From Mixophyes australis (lineage: Eukaryota > Chordata > Amphibia > Anura > Limnodynastidae), in contig JAVHZZ010000062.1 in the NCBI GenBank assembly GCA_036250195.1, positions 606,856-670,855 on the forward strand: DNA of 64,000 nucleotides, in the 5' to 3' direction. The translations under genes were made by a program, and so were the position numbers. This document shows, piece by piece, positions 11,901 through 24,345 of this stretch (position 1 is its first letter; every line of letters begins with the position of its first letter). The notes below the pieces were generated by a model. That model was not told the origin of the DNA, made no database searches, and was given only the letters and a program-made list of their open reading frames with translations.

Positions 11901-13782
11901 TTTTTTGCATTCCTGTCTCACTTTCTCTTGTAAACAATGATTTACATCAATCCTTTTACATAATTCTTGTTTCTCATGACATTTCTAACATTGCCCACAA
12001 TTATCAACTTTCTAAGTCTTTCTGAGCACGAGAAATCGCGAAATATAGTCATTTCTTCATTGCCGTCCAAAAACAACGCTTTTTTTGCATTTCTGTCTCA
12101 CTTTCTCTTGTAAACAATGATTTACATCAATCCTTTTACATAATTCTTGTTTCTCATGACATTTCTAACATTGCCCACAATTATCAACTTTCTAAGTCTT
12201 TCTGAGCAGGAGAAATCGCAAAAGATAGTCATTTCTTCATTGCCGTCCAAAAACAACGCTTTTTTGCATTCCTGTCTCACTTTCTCTTAGAAACAATGAT
12301 TTACATCAATCCTTTTACATAATTCTTGTTTCTCATGACATTTCTAACATTGCCCACAATTATCAACTTTCTAAGTCTTTCTGAGCAGGAGAAATCGCAA
12401 AACATAGTCATTTCTTCATTGCCGTCCAAAAACAACGCTTTTTTGCATTCCTGTCTCACTTTCTCTTAGAAACAATGATTTACATCAATCCTTTTACATA
12501 ATTCTTGTTTCTCATGACATTTCTAACATTGCCCACAATTATCAACTTTCTAAGTCTTTCTGAGCAGGAGAAATTGCAAAACATAGTCATTTCTTCATTG
12601 CCGTACAAAACAACGCTTTTTTGCATTTCTGTCTCACTTTCTCTTGTAAACAATGATTTACATCAATCCTTTTACATAATTCTTGTTTCTCATGACATTT
12701 CTAACATTGCCCACAATTATCAACTTTCTAAGTCTTTCTGAGCACGAGAAATTGCAAAACATAGTCATTTCTTCATTGCCGTCCAAAAACAACGCTTTTT
12801 TGCATTCCTGTCTCACTTTCTCTTAGAAACAATGATTTACATCAATCCTTTTACATAATTCTTGTTTCTCATGACATTTCTAACATTGCCCACAATTATC
12901 AACTTTCTAAGTCTTTCTGAGCACGAGAAATCGCGAAATATAGTCATTTCTTCATTGCCGTCCAAAAACAACGCTTTTTTGCATTTCTGTCTCACTTTCT
13001 CTTGTAAACAATGATTTACATCAATCCTTTTACATAATTCTTGTTTCTCATGACATTTCTAACATTGCCCACAATTATCAACTTTCTAAGTCTTTCTGAG
13101 CAGGAGAAATCGCAAAACATAGTCATTTCTTCATTGCCGTCCAAAAACAACGCTTTTTTGCATTCCTGTCTCACTTTCTCTTAGAAACAATGATTTACAT
13201 CAATCCTTTTACATAATTCTTGTTTCTCATGACATTTCTAACATTGCCCACAATTATCAACTTTCTAAGTCTTTCTGAGCAGGAGAAATCGCAAAACATA
13301 GTCATTTCTTCATTGCCGTCCAAAAACAACGCTTTTTTGCATTCCTGTCTCACTTTCTCTTAGAAACAATGATTTACATCAATCCTTTTACATAATTCTT
13401 GTTTCTCATGACATTTCTAACATTGCCCACAATTATCAACTTTCTAAGTCTTTCTGAGCAGGAGAAATCGCAAAACATAGTCATTTCTTCATTGCCGTCC
13501 AAAAACAACGCTTTTTTGCATTCCTGTCTCACTTTCTCTTAGAAACAATGATTTACATCAATCCTTTTACATAATTCTTGTTTCTCATGACATTTCTAAC
13601 ATTGCCCACAATTATCAACTTTCTAAGTCTTTCTGAGCAGGAGAAATCGCAAAACATAGTCATTTCTTCATTGCCGTCCAAAAACAACGCTTTTTTGCAT
13701 TCCTGTCTCACTTTCTCTTAGAAACAATGATTTACATCAATCCTTTTACATAATTCTTGTTTCTCATGACATTTCTAACATT
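8949..13782. repeat. Left-family stretch of 27 monomers, irregular HOR
   Basis: The order is A-H-D-C7-Q-A-A-A-A-J-L-A-I-E-C-H-D-C7-Q-A-I-E-C-A-A-A-A. The module H-D-C7-Q-A occurs twice (from 9128 and 11635), and I-E-C twice. The second module lacks the A-A-A-J-L run of the first, consistent with a deletion between related A monomers. Private changes include CTTCAATCC in the J at 10561, TCATTTTAC in the A at 10920 and TCTATCTC in the C at 11456. Confidence 0.82.
10740..10919. repeat. Representative class L monomer (180 bp, T insertion)
   Basis: An extra T follows base 37, giving GAGCAGTGAG in place of GAGCAGGAG. Four copies start at 10740, 17006, 24704 and 29358. In the last three the order is J-K-L-A-I. 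In the first it is J-L-A-I, so K is missing there, or was inserted later in the others. The first copy also has a private change near monomer base 132 (TTTATATC). Confidence 0.9.
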
Positions 13783-15035
13783 GCCCACAATTATCAACTT
13801 TCTAAGTCTTTCTGAGCAGGAGAAATCGCAAAACATAGTCATTTCTTCGTTGCCGTCCAAAAACAACGCTTTTTTGCATTCCTGTCTCACTTTCTCTTAG
13901 AAACAATGATTTACATCAATCCTTTTACATAATTCTTGTTTCTCATGACATTTCTAACATTGCCCACAATTATCAACTTTCTAAGTCTTTCTGAGCAGGA
14001 GAAATCGCAAAACATAGTCATTTCTTCATTGCCGTACAAAAACAACGCTTTTTTGCATTCCTGTCTCACTTTCTCTTAGAAACAATGATTTACATCAATC
14101 CTTTTACATAATTTTTGTTTCTCATGACATTTCTAACATTGCCCACAATTATCAACTTTCTAAGTCTTTCTGAGCAGGAGAAATCGCAAAACATAGTCAT
14201 TTCTTCGTTGCCGTCCAAAAACAACGCTTTTTTGCATTCCTGTCTCACTTTCTCTTAGAAACAATGATTTACATATATCCTTTTACATAATTCTTGTTTC
14301 TCATGACATTTCTAACATTGCCCACAATTATCAACTTTCTAAGTCTTTCTGAGCAGGAGAAATCGCAAAACATAGTCATTTCTTCATTGCCGTCCAAAAA
14401 CAACGCTTTTTTGCATTCCTGTCTCACTTTCTCTTAGAAACAATGATTTACATCAATCCTTTTACATAATTCTTGTTTCTCATGACATTTCTAACATTGC
14501 CCACAATTATCAACTTTCTAAGTCTTTCTGAGCAGGAGAAATCGCAAAACATAGTCATTTCTTCATTGCCGTCCAAAAACAACGCTTTTTTGCATTCCTG
14601 TCTCACTTTCTCTTAGAAACAATGATTTACATCAATCCTTTTACATAATTCTTGTTTCTCATGACATTTCTAACATTGCCCACAATTATCAACTTTCTAA
14701 GTCTTTCTGAGCACGAGAAATTGCAAAACATAGTCATTTCTTCATTGCCGTCCAAAAACAACGCTTTTTTGCATTCCTGTCTCACTTTCTCTTAGAAACA
14801 ATGATTTACATCAATCCTTTTACATAATTCTTGTTTCTCATGACATTTCTAACATTGCCCACAATTATCAACTTTCTAAGTCTTTCTGAGCACGAGAAAT
14901 CGCGAAATATAGTCATTTCTTCATTGCCGTCCAAAAACAACGCTTTTTTGCATTTCTGTCTCACTTTCTCTTGTAAACAATGATTTACATCAATCCTTTT
15001 ACATAATTCTTGTTTCTCATGACATTTCTAACATT

Positions 15036-15214
15036 GCCCACAATTATCAACTTTCTAAGTCTTTCTGAGCACGAGAAATCGCAAAACATAGTCATTTCTT
15101 CATTGCCGTACAAAAACAACGCTTTTTTGCATTCCTGTCTCACTTTCTCTTAGAAACAATGATTTACATCAATCCTTTTACATAATTTTTGTTTCTCATG
15201 ACATTTCTAACATT
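15036..15214. repeat. X/K hybrid monomer
   Basis: It has C37 followed by A-type 45, 48 and 52, then the K markers A75 and T153. The same monomer occurs at 22376, in the equivalent place of the next large block. It is followed in both blocks by a J monomer with a D-type GT at 117-118 (15215 and 22555). Confidence 0.75.
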
Positions 15215-17900
15215 GCCCACAATTATCAACTTTCTAAGTCTTTCTGAGCAGGAGAAATCGCAAAACATAGTCATTTCTTCGTTGCCGTCCAAAAACAACG
15301 CTTTTTTGCATTCCTGTCTCACTTTCTCTTGTAAACAATGATTTACATCAATCCTTTTACATAATTCTTGTTTCTCATGACATTTCTAACATTGCCCACA
15401 ATTATCAACTTTCTAAGTCTTTCTGAGCAGGAGAAATCGCAAAACATAGTTATTTCTTCATTGCCGTCCAAAAACAACGCTTTTTTGCATTCCTGTCTCA
15501 CTTTCTCTTAGAAACAATGATTTACATCAATCCTTTTACATAATTCTTGTTTCTCATGACATTTCTAACATTGCCCACAATTATCAACTTTCTAAGTCTT
15601 TCTGTGCAGGAGAAATCGCAAAACATAGTCATTTCTTCATTGCCGTCCAAAAACAACGCTTTTTTGCATTCCTTTCTCACTTTCTCTTAGAAACAATGAT
15701 TTACATCAATCCTTTTACATAATTCTTGTTTCTCATGACATTTCTAACATTGCCCACAATTATCAACTTTCTAAGTCTTTCTGAGCAGGAGAAATTGCAA
15801 AACATAGTCATTTCTTCATTGCCGTCCAAAAACAAAGCTTTTTTGCATTCCTGTCTCACTTTCTCTTGTAAACAATGATTTACATCAATCCTTTTACATA
15901 ATTCTTGTTTCTCATGACATTTCTAACATTGCCCACAATTATCAACTTTCTAAGTCTTTCTGAGCACGAGAAATCGCGAAATATAGTCATTTCTTCATTG
16001 CCGTCCAAAAACAACGCTTTTTTTGCATTTCTGTCTCACTTTCTCTTGTAAACAATGATTTACATCAATCCTTTTACATAATTCTTGTTTCTCATGACAT
16101 TTCTAACATTGCCCACAATTATCAACTTTCTAAGTCTTTCTGAGCAGGAGAAATCGCAAAAGATAGTCATTTCTTCATTGCCGTCCAAAAACAACGCTTT
16201 TTTGCATTCCTGTCTCACTTTCTCTTAGAAACAATGATTTACATCAATCCTTTTACATAATTCTTGTTTCTCATGACATTTCTAACATTGCCCACAATTA
16301 TCAACTTTCTAAGTCTTTCTGAGCAGGAGAAATCGCAAAACATAGTCATTTCTTCATTGCCGTCCAAAAACAACGCTTTTTTGCATTCCTGTCTCACTTT
16401 CTCTTAGAAACAATGATTTACATCAATCCTTTTACATAATTCTTGTTTCTCATGACATTTCTAACATTGCCCACAATTATCAACTTTCTAAGTCTTTCTG
16501 AGCAGGAGAAATCGCAAAACATAGTCATTTCTTCATTGCCGTCCAAAAACAACGCTTTTTTGCATTCCTGTCTCACTTTCTCTTAGAAACAATGATTTAC
16601 ATCAATCCTTTTACATAATTCTTGTTTCTCATGACATTTCTAACATTGCCCACAATTATCAACTTTCTAAGTCTTTCTGAGCAGGAGAAATCGCAAAACA
16701 TAGTCATTTCTTCGTTGCCGTCCAAAAACAACGCTTTTTTGCATTCCTGTCTCACTTTCTCTTAGAAACAATGATTTACATCAATCCTTTTACATAATTC
16801 TTGTTTCTCATGACATTTCTAACATTGCCCACAATTATCAACTTTCTAAGTCTTTCTGAGCAGGAGAAATCGCAAAACATAGTCATTTCTTCATTGCCGT
16901 ACAAAAACAACGCTTTTTTGCATTCCTGTCTCACTTTCTCTTAGAAACAATGATTTACATCAATCCTTTTACATAATTCTTGTTTCTCATGACATTTCTA
17001 ACATTGCCCACAATTATCAACTTTCTAAGTCTTTCTGAGCAGTGAGAAATCGCAAAACATAGTCATTTCTTCATTGCCGTCCAAAAACAACGCTTTTTTG
17101 CATTCCTGTCTCACTTTCTCTTAGAAACAATGATTTACATCAATCCTTTTACATAATTCTTGTTTCTCATGACATTTCTAACATTGCCCACAATTATCAA
17201 CTTTCTAAGTCTTTCTGAGCAGGAGAAATCGCAAAACATAGTCATTTCTTCATTGCCGTCCAAAAACAACGCTTTTTTGCATTCCTGTCTCACTTTCTCT
17301 TAGAAACAATGATTTACATCAATCCTTTTACATAATTCTTGTTTCTCATGACATTTCTAACATTGCCCACAATTATCAACTTTCTAAGTCTTTCTGAGCA
17401 GGAGAAATTGCAAAACATAGTCATTTCTTCATTGCCGTACAAAACAACGCTTTTTTGCATTTCTGTCTCACTTTCTCTTGTAAACAATGATTTACATCAA
17501 TCCTTTTACATAATTCTTGTTTCTCATGACATTTCTAACATTGCCCACAATTATCAACTTTCTAAGTCTTTCTGAGCACGAGAAATTGCAAAACATAGTC
17601 ATTTCTTCATTGCCGTCCAAAAACAACGCTTTTTTGCATTCCTGTCTCACTTTCTCTTAGAAACAATGATTTACATCAATCCTTTTACATAATTCTTGTT
17701 TCTCATGACATTTCTAACATTGCCCACAATTATCAACTTTCTAAGTCTTTCTGAGCACGAGAAATCGCGAAATATAGTCATTTCTTCATTGCCGTCCAAA
17801 AACAACGCTTTTTTGCATTTCTGTCTCACTTTCTCTTGTAAACAATGATTTACATCAATCCTTTTACATAATTCTTGTTTCTCATGACATTTCTAACATT

Positions 17901-18079
17901 GCCCACAATTATCAACTTTCTAAGTCTTTCTGTGCAGGAGAAATCGCAAAACATAGTCATTTCTTCATTGCCGTCCAAAAACAACGCTTTTTTGCATTTC
18001 TGTCTCACTTTCTCTCGTAAACAATGATTTACATCAATCCTTTTACATAATTCTTGTTTCTCATGACATTTCTAACATT
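17901..18079. repeat. H/C hybrid junction monomer, copy 1
   Basis: The 5' part is H type (T33, G37, A48, C52). The 3' part is C type (T99, G117-T118), with an additional C at 116 (TCTCGTAA). It sits between a left-family run (I-E-C) and a right-family run (M-C-A). The switch lies between monomer bases 52 and 99. Identical hybrids are at 25599-25777 and 30253-30431. Confidence 0.85.
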
Positions 18080-20943
18080 GCCCACAATTATCAACTTTCT
18101 AAGTCTTTCTGAGCAGGAGAAATCGCAAAACATAGTCATTTCTTCATTGCCGTCCAAAAACAACGCTTTTTTGCATTCCTGTCTCACTTTCTCTTAGAAA
18201 CAATGATTTACATCAATCCTTTTACATAATTCTTGTTTCTTATGACATTTCTAACATTGCCCACAATTATCAACTTTCTAAGTCTTTCTGAGCACGAGAA
18301 ATCGCGAAATATAGTCATTTCTTCATTGCCGTCCAAAAACAACGCTTTTTTGCATTTCTGTCTCACTTTCTCTTGTAAACAATGATTTACATCAATCCTT
18401 TTACATAATTCTTGTTTCTCATGACATTTCTAACATTGCCCACAATTATCAACTTTCTAAGTCTTTCTGAGCAGGAGAAATCGCAAAACATAGTCATTTC
18501 TTCATTGCCGTCCAAAAACAACGCTTTTTTGCATTCCTGTCTCACTTTCTCTTAGAAACAATGATTTACATCAATCCTTTTACATAATTCTTGTTTCTCA
18601 TGACATTTCTAACATTGCCCACAATTATCAACTTTCTAAGTCTTTCTGAGCAGGAGAAATCGCAAAACATAGTCATTTCTTCATTGCCGTCCAAAAACAA
18701 CGCTTTTTTGCATTCCTGTCTCACTTTCTCTTAGAAACAATGATTTACATCAATCCTTTTACATAATTCTTGTTTCTCATGACATTTCTAACATTGCCCA
18801 CAATTATCAACTTTCTAAGTCTTTCTGAGCAGGAGAAATCGCAAAACATAGTCATTTCTTCATTGCCGTCCAAAAACAACGCTTTTTTGCATTCCTGTCT
18901 CACTTTCTCTTAGAAACAATGATTTACATCAATCCTTTTACATAATTCTTGTTTCTCATGACATTTCTAACATTGCCCACAATTATCAACTTTCTAAGTC
19001 TTTCTGAGCAGGAGAAATCGCAAAACATAGTCATTTCTTCATTGCCGTCCAAAAACAACGCTTTTTTGCATTCCTGTCTCACTTTCTCTTAGAAACAATA
19101 ATTTACATCAATCCTTTTACATAATTCTTGTTTCTCATGACATTTCTAACATTGCCCACAATTATCAACTTTCTAAGTCTTTCTGAGCAGGAGAAATCGC
19201 AAAACATAGTCATTTCTTCATTGCCGTCCAAAAACAACGCTTTTTTGCATTCCTGTCTCACTTTCTCTTAGAAACAATGATTTACATCAATCCTTTTACA
19301 TAATTCTTGTTTCTCATGACATTTCTAACATTGCCCACAATTATCAACTTTCTAAGTCTTTCTGAGCAGGAGAAATCGCAAAACATAGTCATTTCTTCAT
19401 TGCCGTCCAAAAACAACGCTTTTTTGCATTCCTGTCTCACTTTCTCTTAGAAACAATGATTTACATCAATCCTTTTACATAATTCTTGTTTCTCATGACA
19501 TTTCTAACATTGCCCACAATTATCAACTTTCTAAGTCTTTCTGAGCACGAGAAATCGCGAAATATAGTCATTTCTTCATTGCCGTCCAAAAACAACGCTT
19601 TTTTGCATTTCTGTCTCACTTTCTCTTGTAAACAATGATTTACATCAATCCTTTTACATAATTCTTGTTTCTCATGACATTTCTAACATTGCCCACAATT
19701 ATCAACTTTCTAAGTCTTTCTGAGCAGGAGAAATCGCAAAACATAGTCATTTCTTCATTGCCGTCCAAAAACAACGCTTTTTTGCATTCCTGTCTCACTT
19801 TCTCTTAGAAACAATGATTTACATCAATCCTTTTACATAATTCTTGTTTCTCATGACATTTCTAACATTGCCCACAATTATCAACTTTCTAAGTCTTTCT
19901 GAGCAGGAGAAATCGCAAAACATAGTCATTTCTTCATTGCCGTCCAAAAACAACGCTTTTTTGCATTCCTGTCTCACTTTCTCTTAGAAACAATGATTTA
20001 CATCAATCCTTTTACATAATTCTTGTTTCTCATGACATTTCTAACATTGCCCACAATTATCAACTTTCTAAGTCTTTCTGAGCACGAGAAATTGCAAAAC
20101 ATAGTCATTTCTTCATTGCCGTCCAAAAACAACGCTTTTTTGCATTTCTGTCTCACTTTCTCTTGTAAACAATGATCTACATCAATCCTTTTACATAATT
20201 CTTGTTTCTCATGACATTTCTAACATTGCCCACAATTATCAACTTTCTAAGTCTTTCTGAGCAGGAGAAATCGCAAAACATAGTCATTTCTTCATTGCCG
20301 TCCAAAAACAACGCTTTTTTGCATTCCTGTCTCACTTTCTCTTAGAAACAATGATTTACATCAATCCTTTTACATAATTCTTGTTTCTCATGACATTTCT
20401 AACATTGCCCACAATTATCAACTTTCTAAGTCTTTCTGAGCACGAGAAATTGCAAAACATAGTCATTTCTTCATTGCCGTACAAAAACAACGCTTTTTTG
20501 CATTCCTGTCTCACTTTCTCTTGTAAACAATGATTTACATCAATCATTTTACATAATTCTTGTTTCTCATGACATTTCTAACATTGCCCACAATTATCAA
20601 CTTTCTAAGTCTTTCTGAGCACGAGAAATTGCAAAACATAGTCATTTCTTCATTGCCGTCCAAAAACAACGCTTTTTTGCATTCCTGTCTCACTTTCTCT
20701 TAGAAACAATGATTTACATCAATCCTTTTACATAATTCTTGTTTCTCATGACATTTCTAACATTGCCCACAATTATCAACTTTCTAAGTCTTTCTGAGCA
20801 GGAGAAATCGCAAAACATAGTCATTTCTTCATTGCCGTCCAAAAACAACGCTTTTTTGCATTCCTGTCTCACTTTCTCTTAGAAACAATGATTTACATCA
20901 ATCCTTTTACATAATTCTTGTTTCTCATGACATTTCTAACATT

Positions 20944-21122
20944 GCCCACAATTATCAACTTTCTAAGTCTTTCTGAGCACGAGAAATCGCGAAATATAGT
21001 CATTTCTTCATTGCCGTCCAAAAACAACGCTTTTTTGCATTCCTGTCTCACTTTCTCTTAGAAACAATGATTTACATCAATCCTTTTACATAATTCTTGT
21101 TTCTCATGACATTTCTAACATT
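20944..21122. repeat. C/A hybrid monomer replacing a C-A pair
   Basis: Bases 37, 48 and 52 are C type, and 99 and 117-118 are A type. In the 26-monomer copies this place holds a C followed by an A. Fusing the 5' half of that C to the 3' half of that A deletes exactly one monomer and gives this sequence. The exchange lies between bases 52 and 99. Confidence 0.85.
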
Positions 21123-24100
21123 GCCCACAATTATCAACTTTCTAAGTCTTTCTGAGCAGGAGAAATCGCAAAACATAGTCATTTCTTCGTTGCCGTCCAA
21201 AAACAACGCTTTTTTGCATTCCTGTCTCACTTTCTCTTAGAAACAATGATTTACATCAATCCTTTTACATAATTCTTGTTTCTCATGACATTTCTAACAT
21301 TGCTCACAATTATCAACTTTCTAAGTCTTTCTGAGCAGGAGAAATCGCAAAACATAGTCATTTCTTCATTGCCGTACAAAAACAACGCTTTTTTGCATTC
21401 CTGTCTCACTTTCTCTTAGAAACAATGATTTACATCAATCCTTTTACATAATTTTTGTTTCTCATGACATTTCTAACATTGCCCACAATTATCAACTTTC
21501 TAAGTCTTTCTGAGCAGGAGAAATCGCAAAACATAGTCATTTCTTCGTTGCCGTCCAAAAACAACGCTTTTTTGCATTCCTGTCTCACTTTCTCTTAGAA
21601 ACAATGATTTACATCAATCCTTTTACATAATTCTTGTTTCTCATGACATTTCTAACATTGCCCACAATTATCAACTTTCTAAGTCTTTCTGAGCAGGAGA
21701 AATCGCAAAACATAGTCATTTCTTCATTGCCGTCCAAAAACAACGCTTTTTTGCATTCCTGTCTCACTTTCTCTTAGAAACAATGATTTACATCAATCCT
21801 TTTACATAATTCTTGTTTCTCATGACATTTCTAACATTGCCCACAATTATCAACTTTCTAAGTCTTTCTGAGCAGGAGAAATCGCAAAACATAGTCATTT
21901 CTTCATTGCCGTCCAAAAACAACGCTTTTTTGCATTCCTGTCTCACTTTCTCTTAGAAACAATGATTTACATCAATCCTTTTACATAATTCTTGTTTCTC
22001 ATGACATTTCTAACATTGCCCACAATTATCAACTTTCTAAGTCTTTCTGAGCACGAGAAATTGCAAAACATAGTCATTTCTTCATTGCCGTCCAAAAACA
22101 ACGCTTTTTTGCATTCCTGTCTCACTTTCTCTTAGAAACAATGATTTACATCAATCCTTTTACATAATTCTTGTTTCTCATGACATTTCTAACATTGCCC
22201 ACAATTATCAACTTTCTAAGTCTTTCTGAGCACGAGAAATCGCGAAATATAGTCATTTCTTCATTGCCGTCCAAAAACAACGCTTTTTTGCATTTCTGTC
22301 TCACTTTCTCTTGTAAACAATGATTTACATCAATCCTTTTACATAATTCTTGTTTCTCATGACATTTCTAACATTGCCCACAATTATCAACTTTCTAAGT
22401 CTTTCTGAGCACGAGAAATCGCAAAACATAGTCATTTCTTCATTGCCGTACAAAAACAACGCTTTTTTGCATTCCTGTCTCACTTTCTCTTAGAAACAAT
22501 GATTTACATCAATCCTTTTACATAATTTTTGTTTCTCATGACATTTCTAACATTGCCCACAATTATCAACTTTCTAAGTCTTTCTGAGCAGGAGAAATCG
22601 CAAAACATAGTCATTTCTTCGTTGCCGTCCAAAAACAACGCTTTTTTGCATTCCTGTCTCACTTTCTCTTGTAAACAATGATTTACATCAATCCTTTTAC
22701 ATAATTCTTGTTTCTCATGACATTTCTAACATTGCCCACAATTATCAACTTTCTAAGTCTTTCTGAGCAGGAGAAATCGCAAAACATAGTTATTTCTTCA
22801 TTGCCGTCCAAAAACAACGCTTTTTTGCATTCCTGTCTCACTTTCTCTTAGAAACAATGATTTACATCAATCCTTTTACATAATTCTTGTTTCTCATGAC
22901 ATTTCTAACATTGCCCACAATTATCAACTTTCTAAGTCTTTCTGTGCAGGAGAAATCGCAAAACATAGTCATTTCTTCATTGCCGTCCAAAAACAACGCT
23001 TTTTTGCATTCCTTTCTCACTTTCTCTTAGAAACAATGATTTACATCAATCCTTTTACATAATTCTTGTTTCTCATGACATTTCTAACATTGCCCACAAT
23101 TATCAACTTTCTAAGTCTTTCTGAGCAGGAGAAATTGCAAAACATAGTCATTTCTTCATTGCCGTCCAAAAACAACGCTTTTTTGCATTCCTGTCTCACT
23201 TTCTCTTGTAAACAATGATTTACATCAATCCTTTTACATAATTCTTGTTTCTCATGACATTTCTAACATTGCCCACAATTATCAACTTTCTAAGTCTTTC
23301 TGAGCACGAGAAATCGCGAAATATAGTCATTTCTTCATTGCCGTCCAAAAACAACGCTTTTTTTGCATTTCTGTCTCACTTTCTCTTGTAAACAATGATT
23401 TACATCAATCCTTTTACATAATTCTTGTTTCTCATGACATTTCTAACATTGCCCACAATTATCAACTTTCTAAGTCTTTCTGAGCAGGAGAAATCGCAAA
23501 AGATAGTCATTTCTTCATTGCCGTCCAAAAACAACGCTTTTTTGCATTCCTGTCTCACTTTCTCTTAGAAACAATGATTTACATCAATCCTTTTACATAA
23601 TTCTTGTTTCTCATGACATTTCTAACATTGCCCACAATTATCAACTTTCTAAGTCTTTCTGAGCAGGAGAAATCGCAAAACATAGTCATTTCTTCATTGC
23701 CGTCCAAAAACAACGCTTTTTTGCATTCCTGTCTCACTTTCTCTTAGAAACAATGATTTACATCAATCCTTTTACATAATTCTTGTTTCTCATGACATTT
23801 CTAACATTGCCCACAATTATCAACTTTCTAAGTCTTTCTGAGCAGGAGAAATCGCAAAACATAGTCATTTCTTCATTGCCGTCCAAAAACAACGCTTTTT
23901 TGCATTCCTGTCTCACTTTCTCTTAGAAACAATGATTTACATCAATCCTTTTACATAATTCTTGTTTCTCATGACATTTCTAACATTGCCCACAATTATC
24001 AACTTTCTAAGTCTTTCTGAGCAGGAGAAATCGCAAAACATAGTCATTTCTTCATTGCCGTCCAAAAACAACGCTTTTTTGCATTCCTGTCTCACTTTCT

Positions 24101-24345
24101 CTTAGAAACAATGATTTACATCAATCCTTTTACATAATTCTTGTTTCTCATGACATTTCTAACATTGCCCACAATTATCAACTTTCTAAGTCTTTCTGAG
24201 CAGGAGAAATCGCAAAACATAGTCATTTCTTCATTGCCGTCCAAAAACAACGCTTTTTTGCATTCCTGTCTCACTTTCTCTTAGAAACAATGATTTACAT
24301 CAATCCTTTTACATAATTCTTGTTTCTCATGACATTTCTAACATT

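Larger units (their letters stand above)
13783..21122. repeat. Large block copy 1: 41 monomers, 7340 bp
   Basis: It has two halves. 13783-16647 is a 16-monomer left-family half: J-K-J-A-A-E-C-X/K-J/D-A-H-D-C7-Q-A-A. 16648-21122 is a 25-monomer HOR. The next block (21123-28999) repeats the same order and shares rare markers: the X/K hybrid, the J/D hybrid and a GTTATTTC change in the following A. Private changes in this copy include ACATATATCC (near 14274) and AAAGCTT (near 15836). Confidence 0.87.
16648..21122. repeat. 25-monomer version of the chimeric HOR (4475 bp)
   Basis: The order is J-K-L-A-I-E-C-H/C-M-C-A-A-A-P-A-A-C-A-A-G-A-F-E-A-C/A. It matches the 26-monomer HOR at 24346 and 29000, except that the final C and A are represented by one C/A hybrid. 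L (+1) and I (-1) cancel, so the length is exactly 25 x 179. It contains the first M, G, F and P monomers of the window. Confidence 0.87.

Noticed and set aside
20356..20547. 63-codon minus-strand open frame
   Set aside because: A private change in the F monomer (CAATCATTTTAC) creates a minus-strand ATG in a frame that is open by chance. The other F copies lack it.
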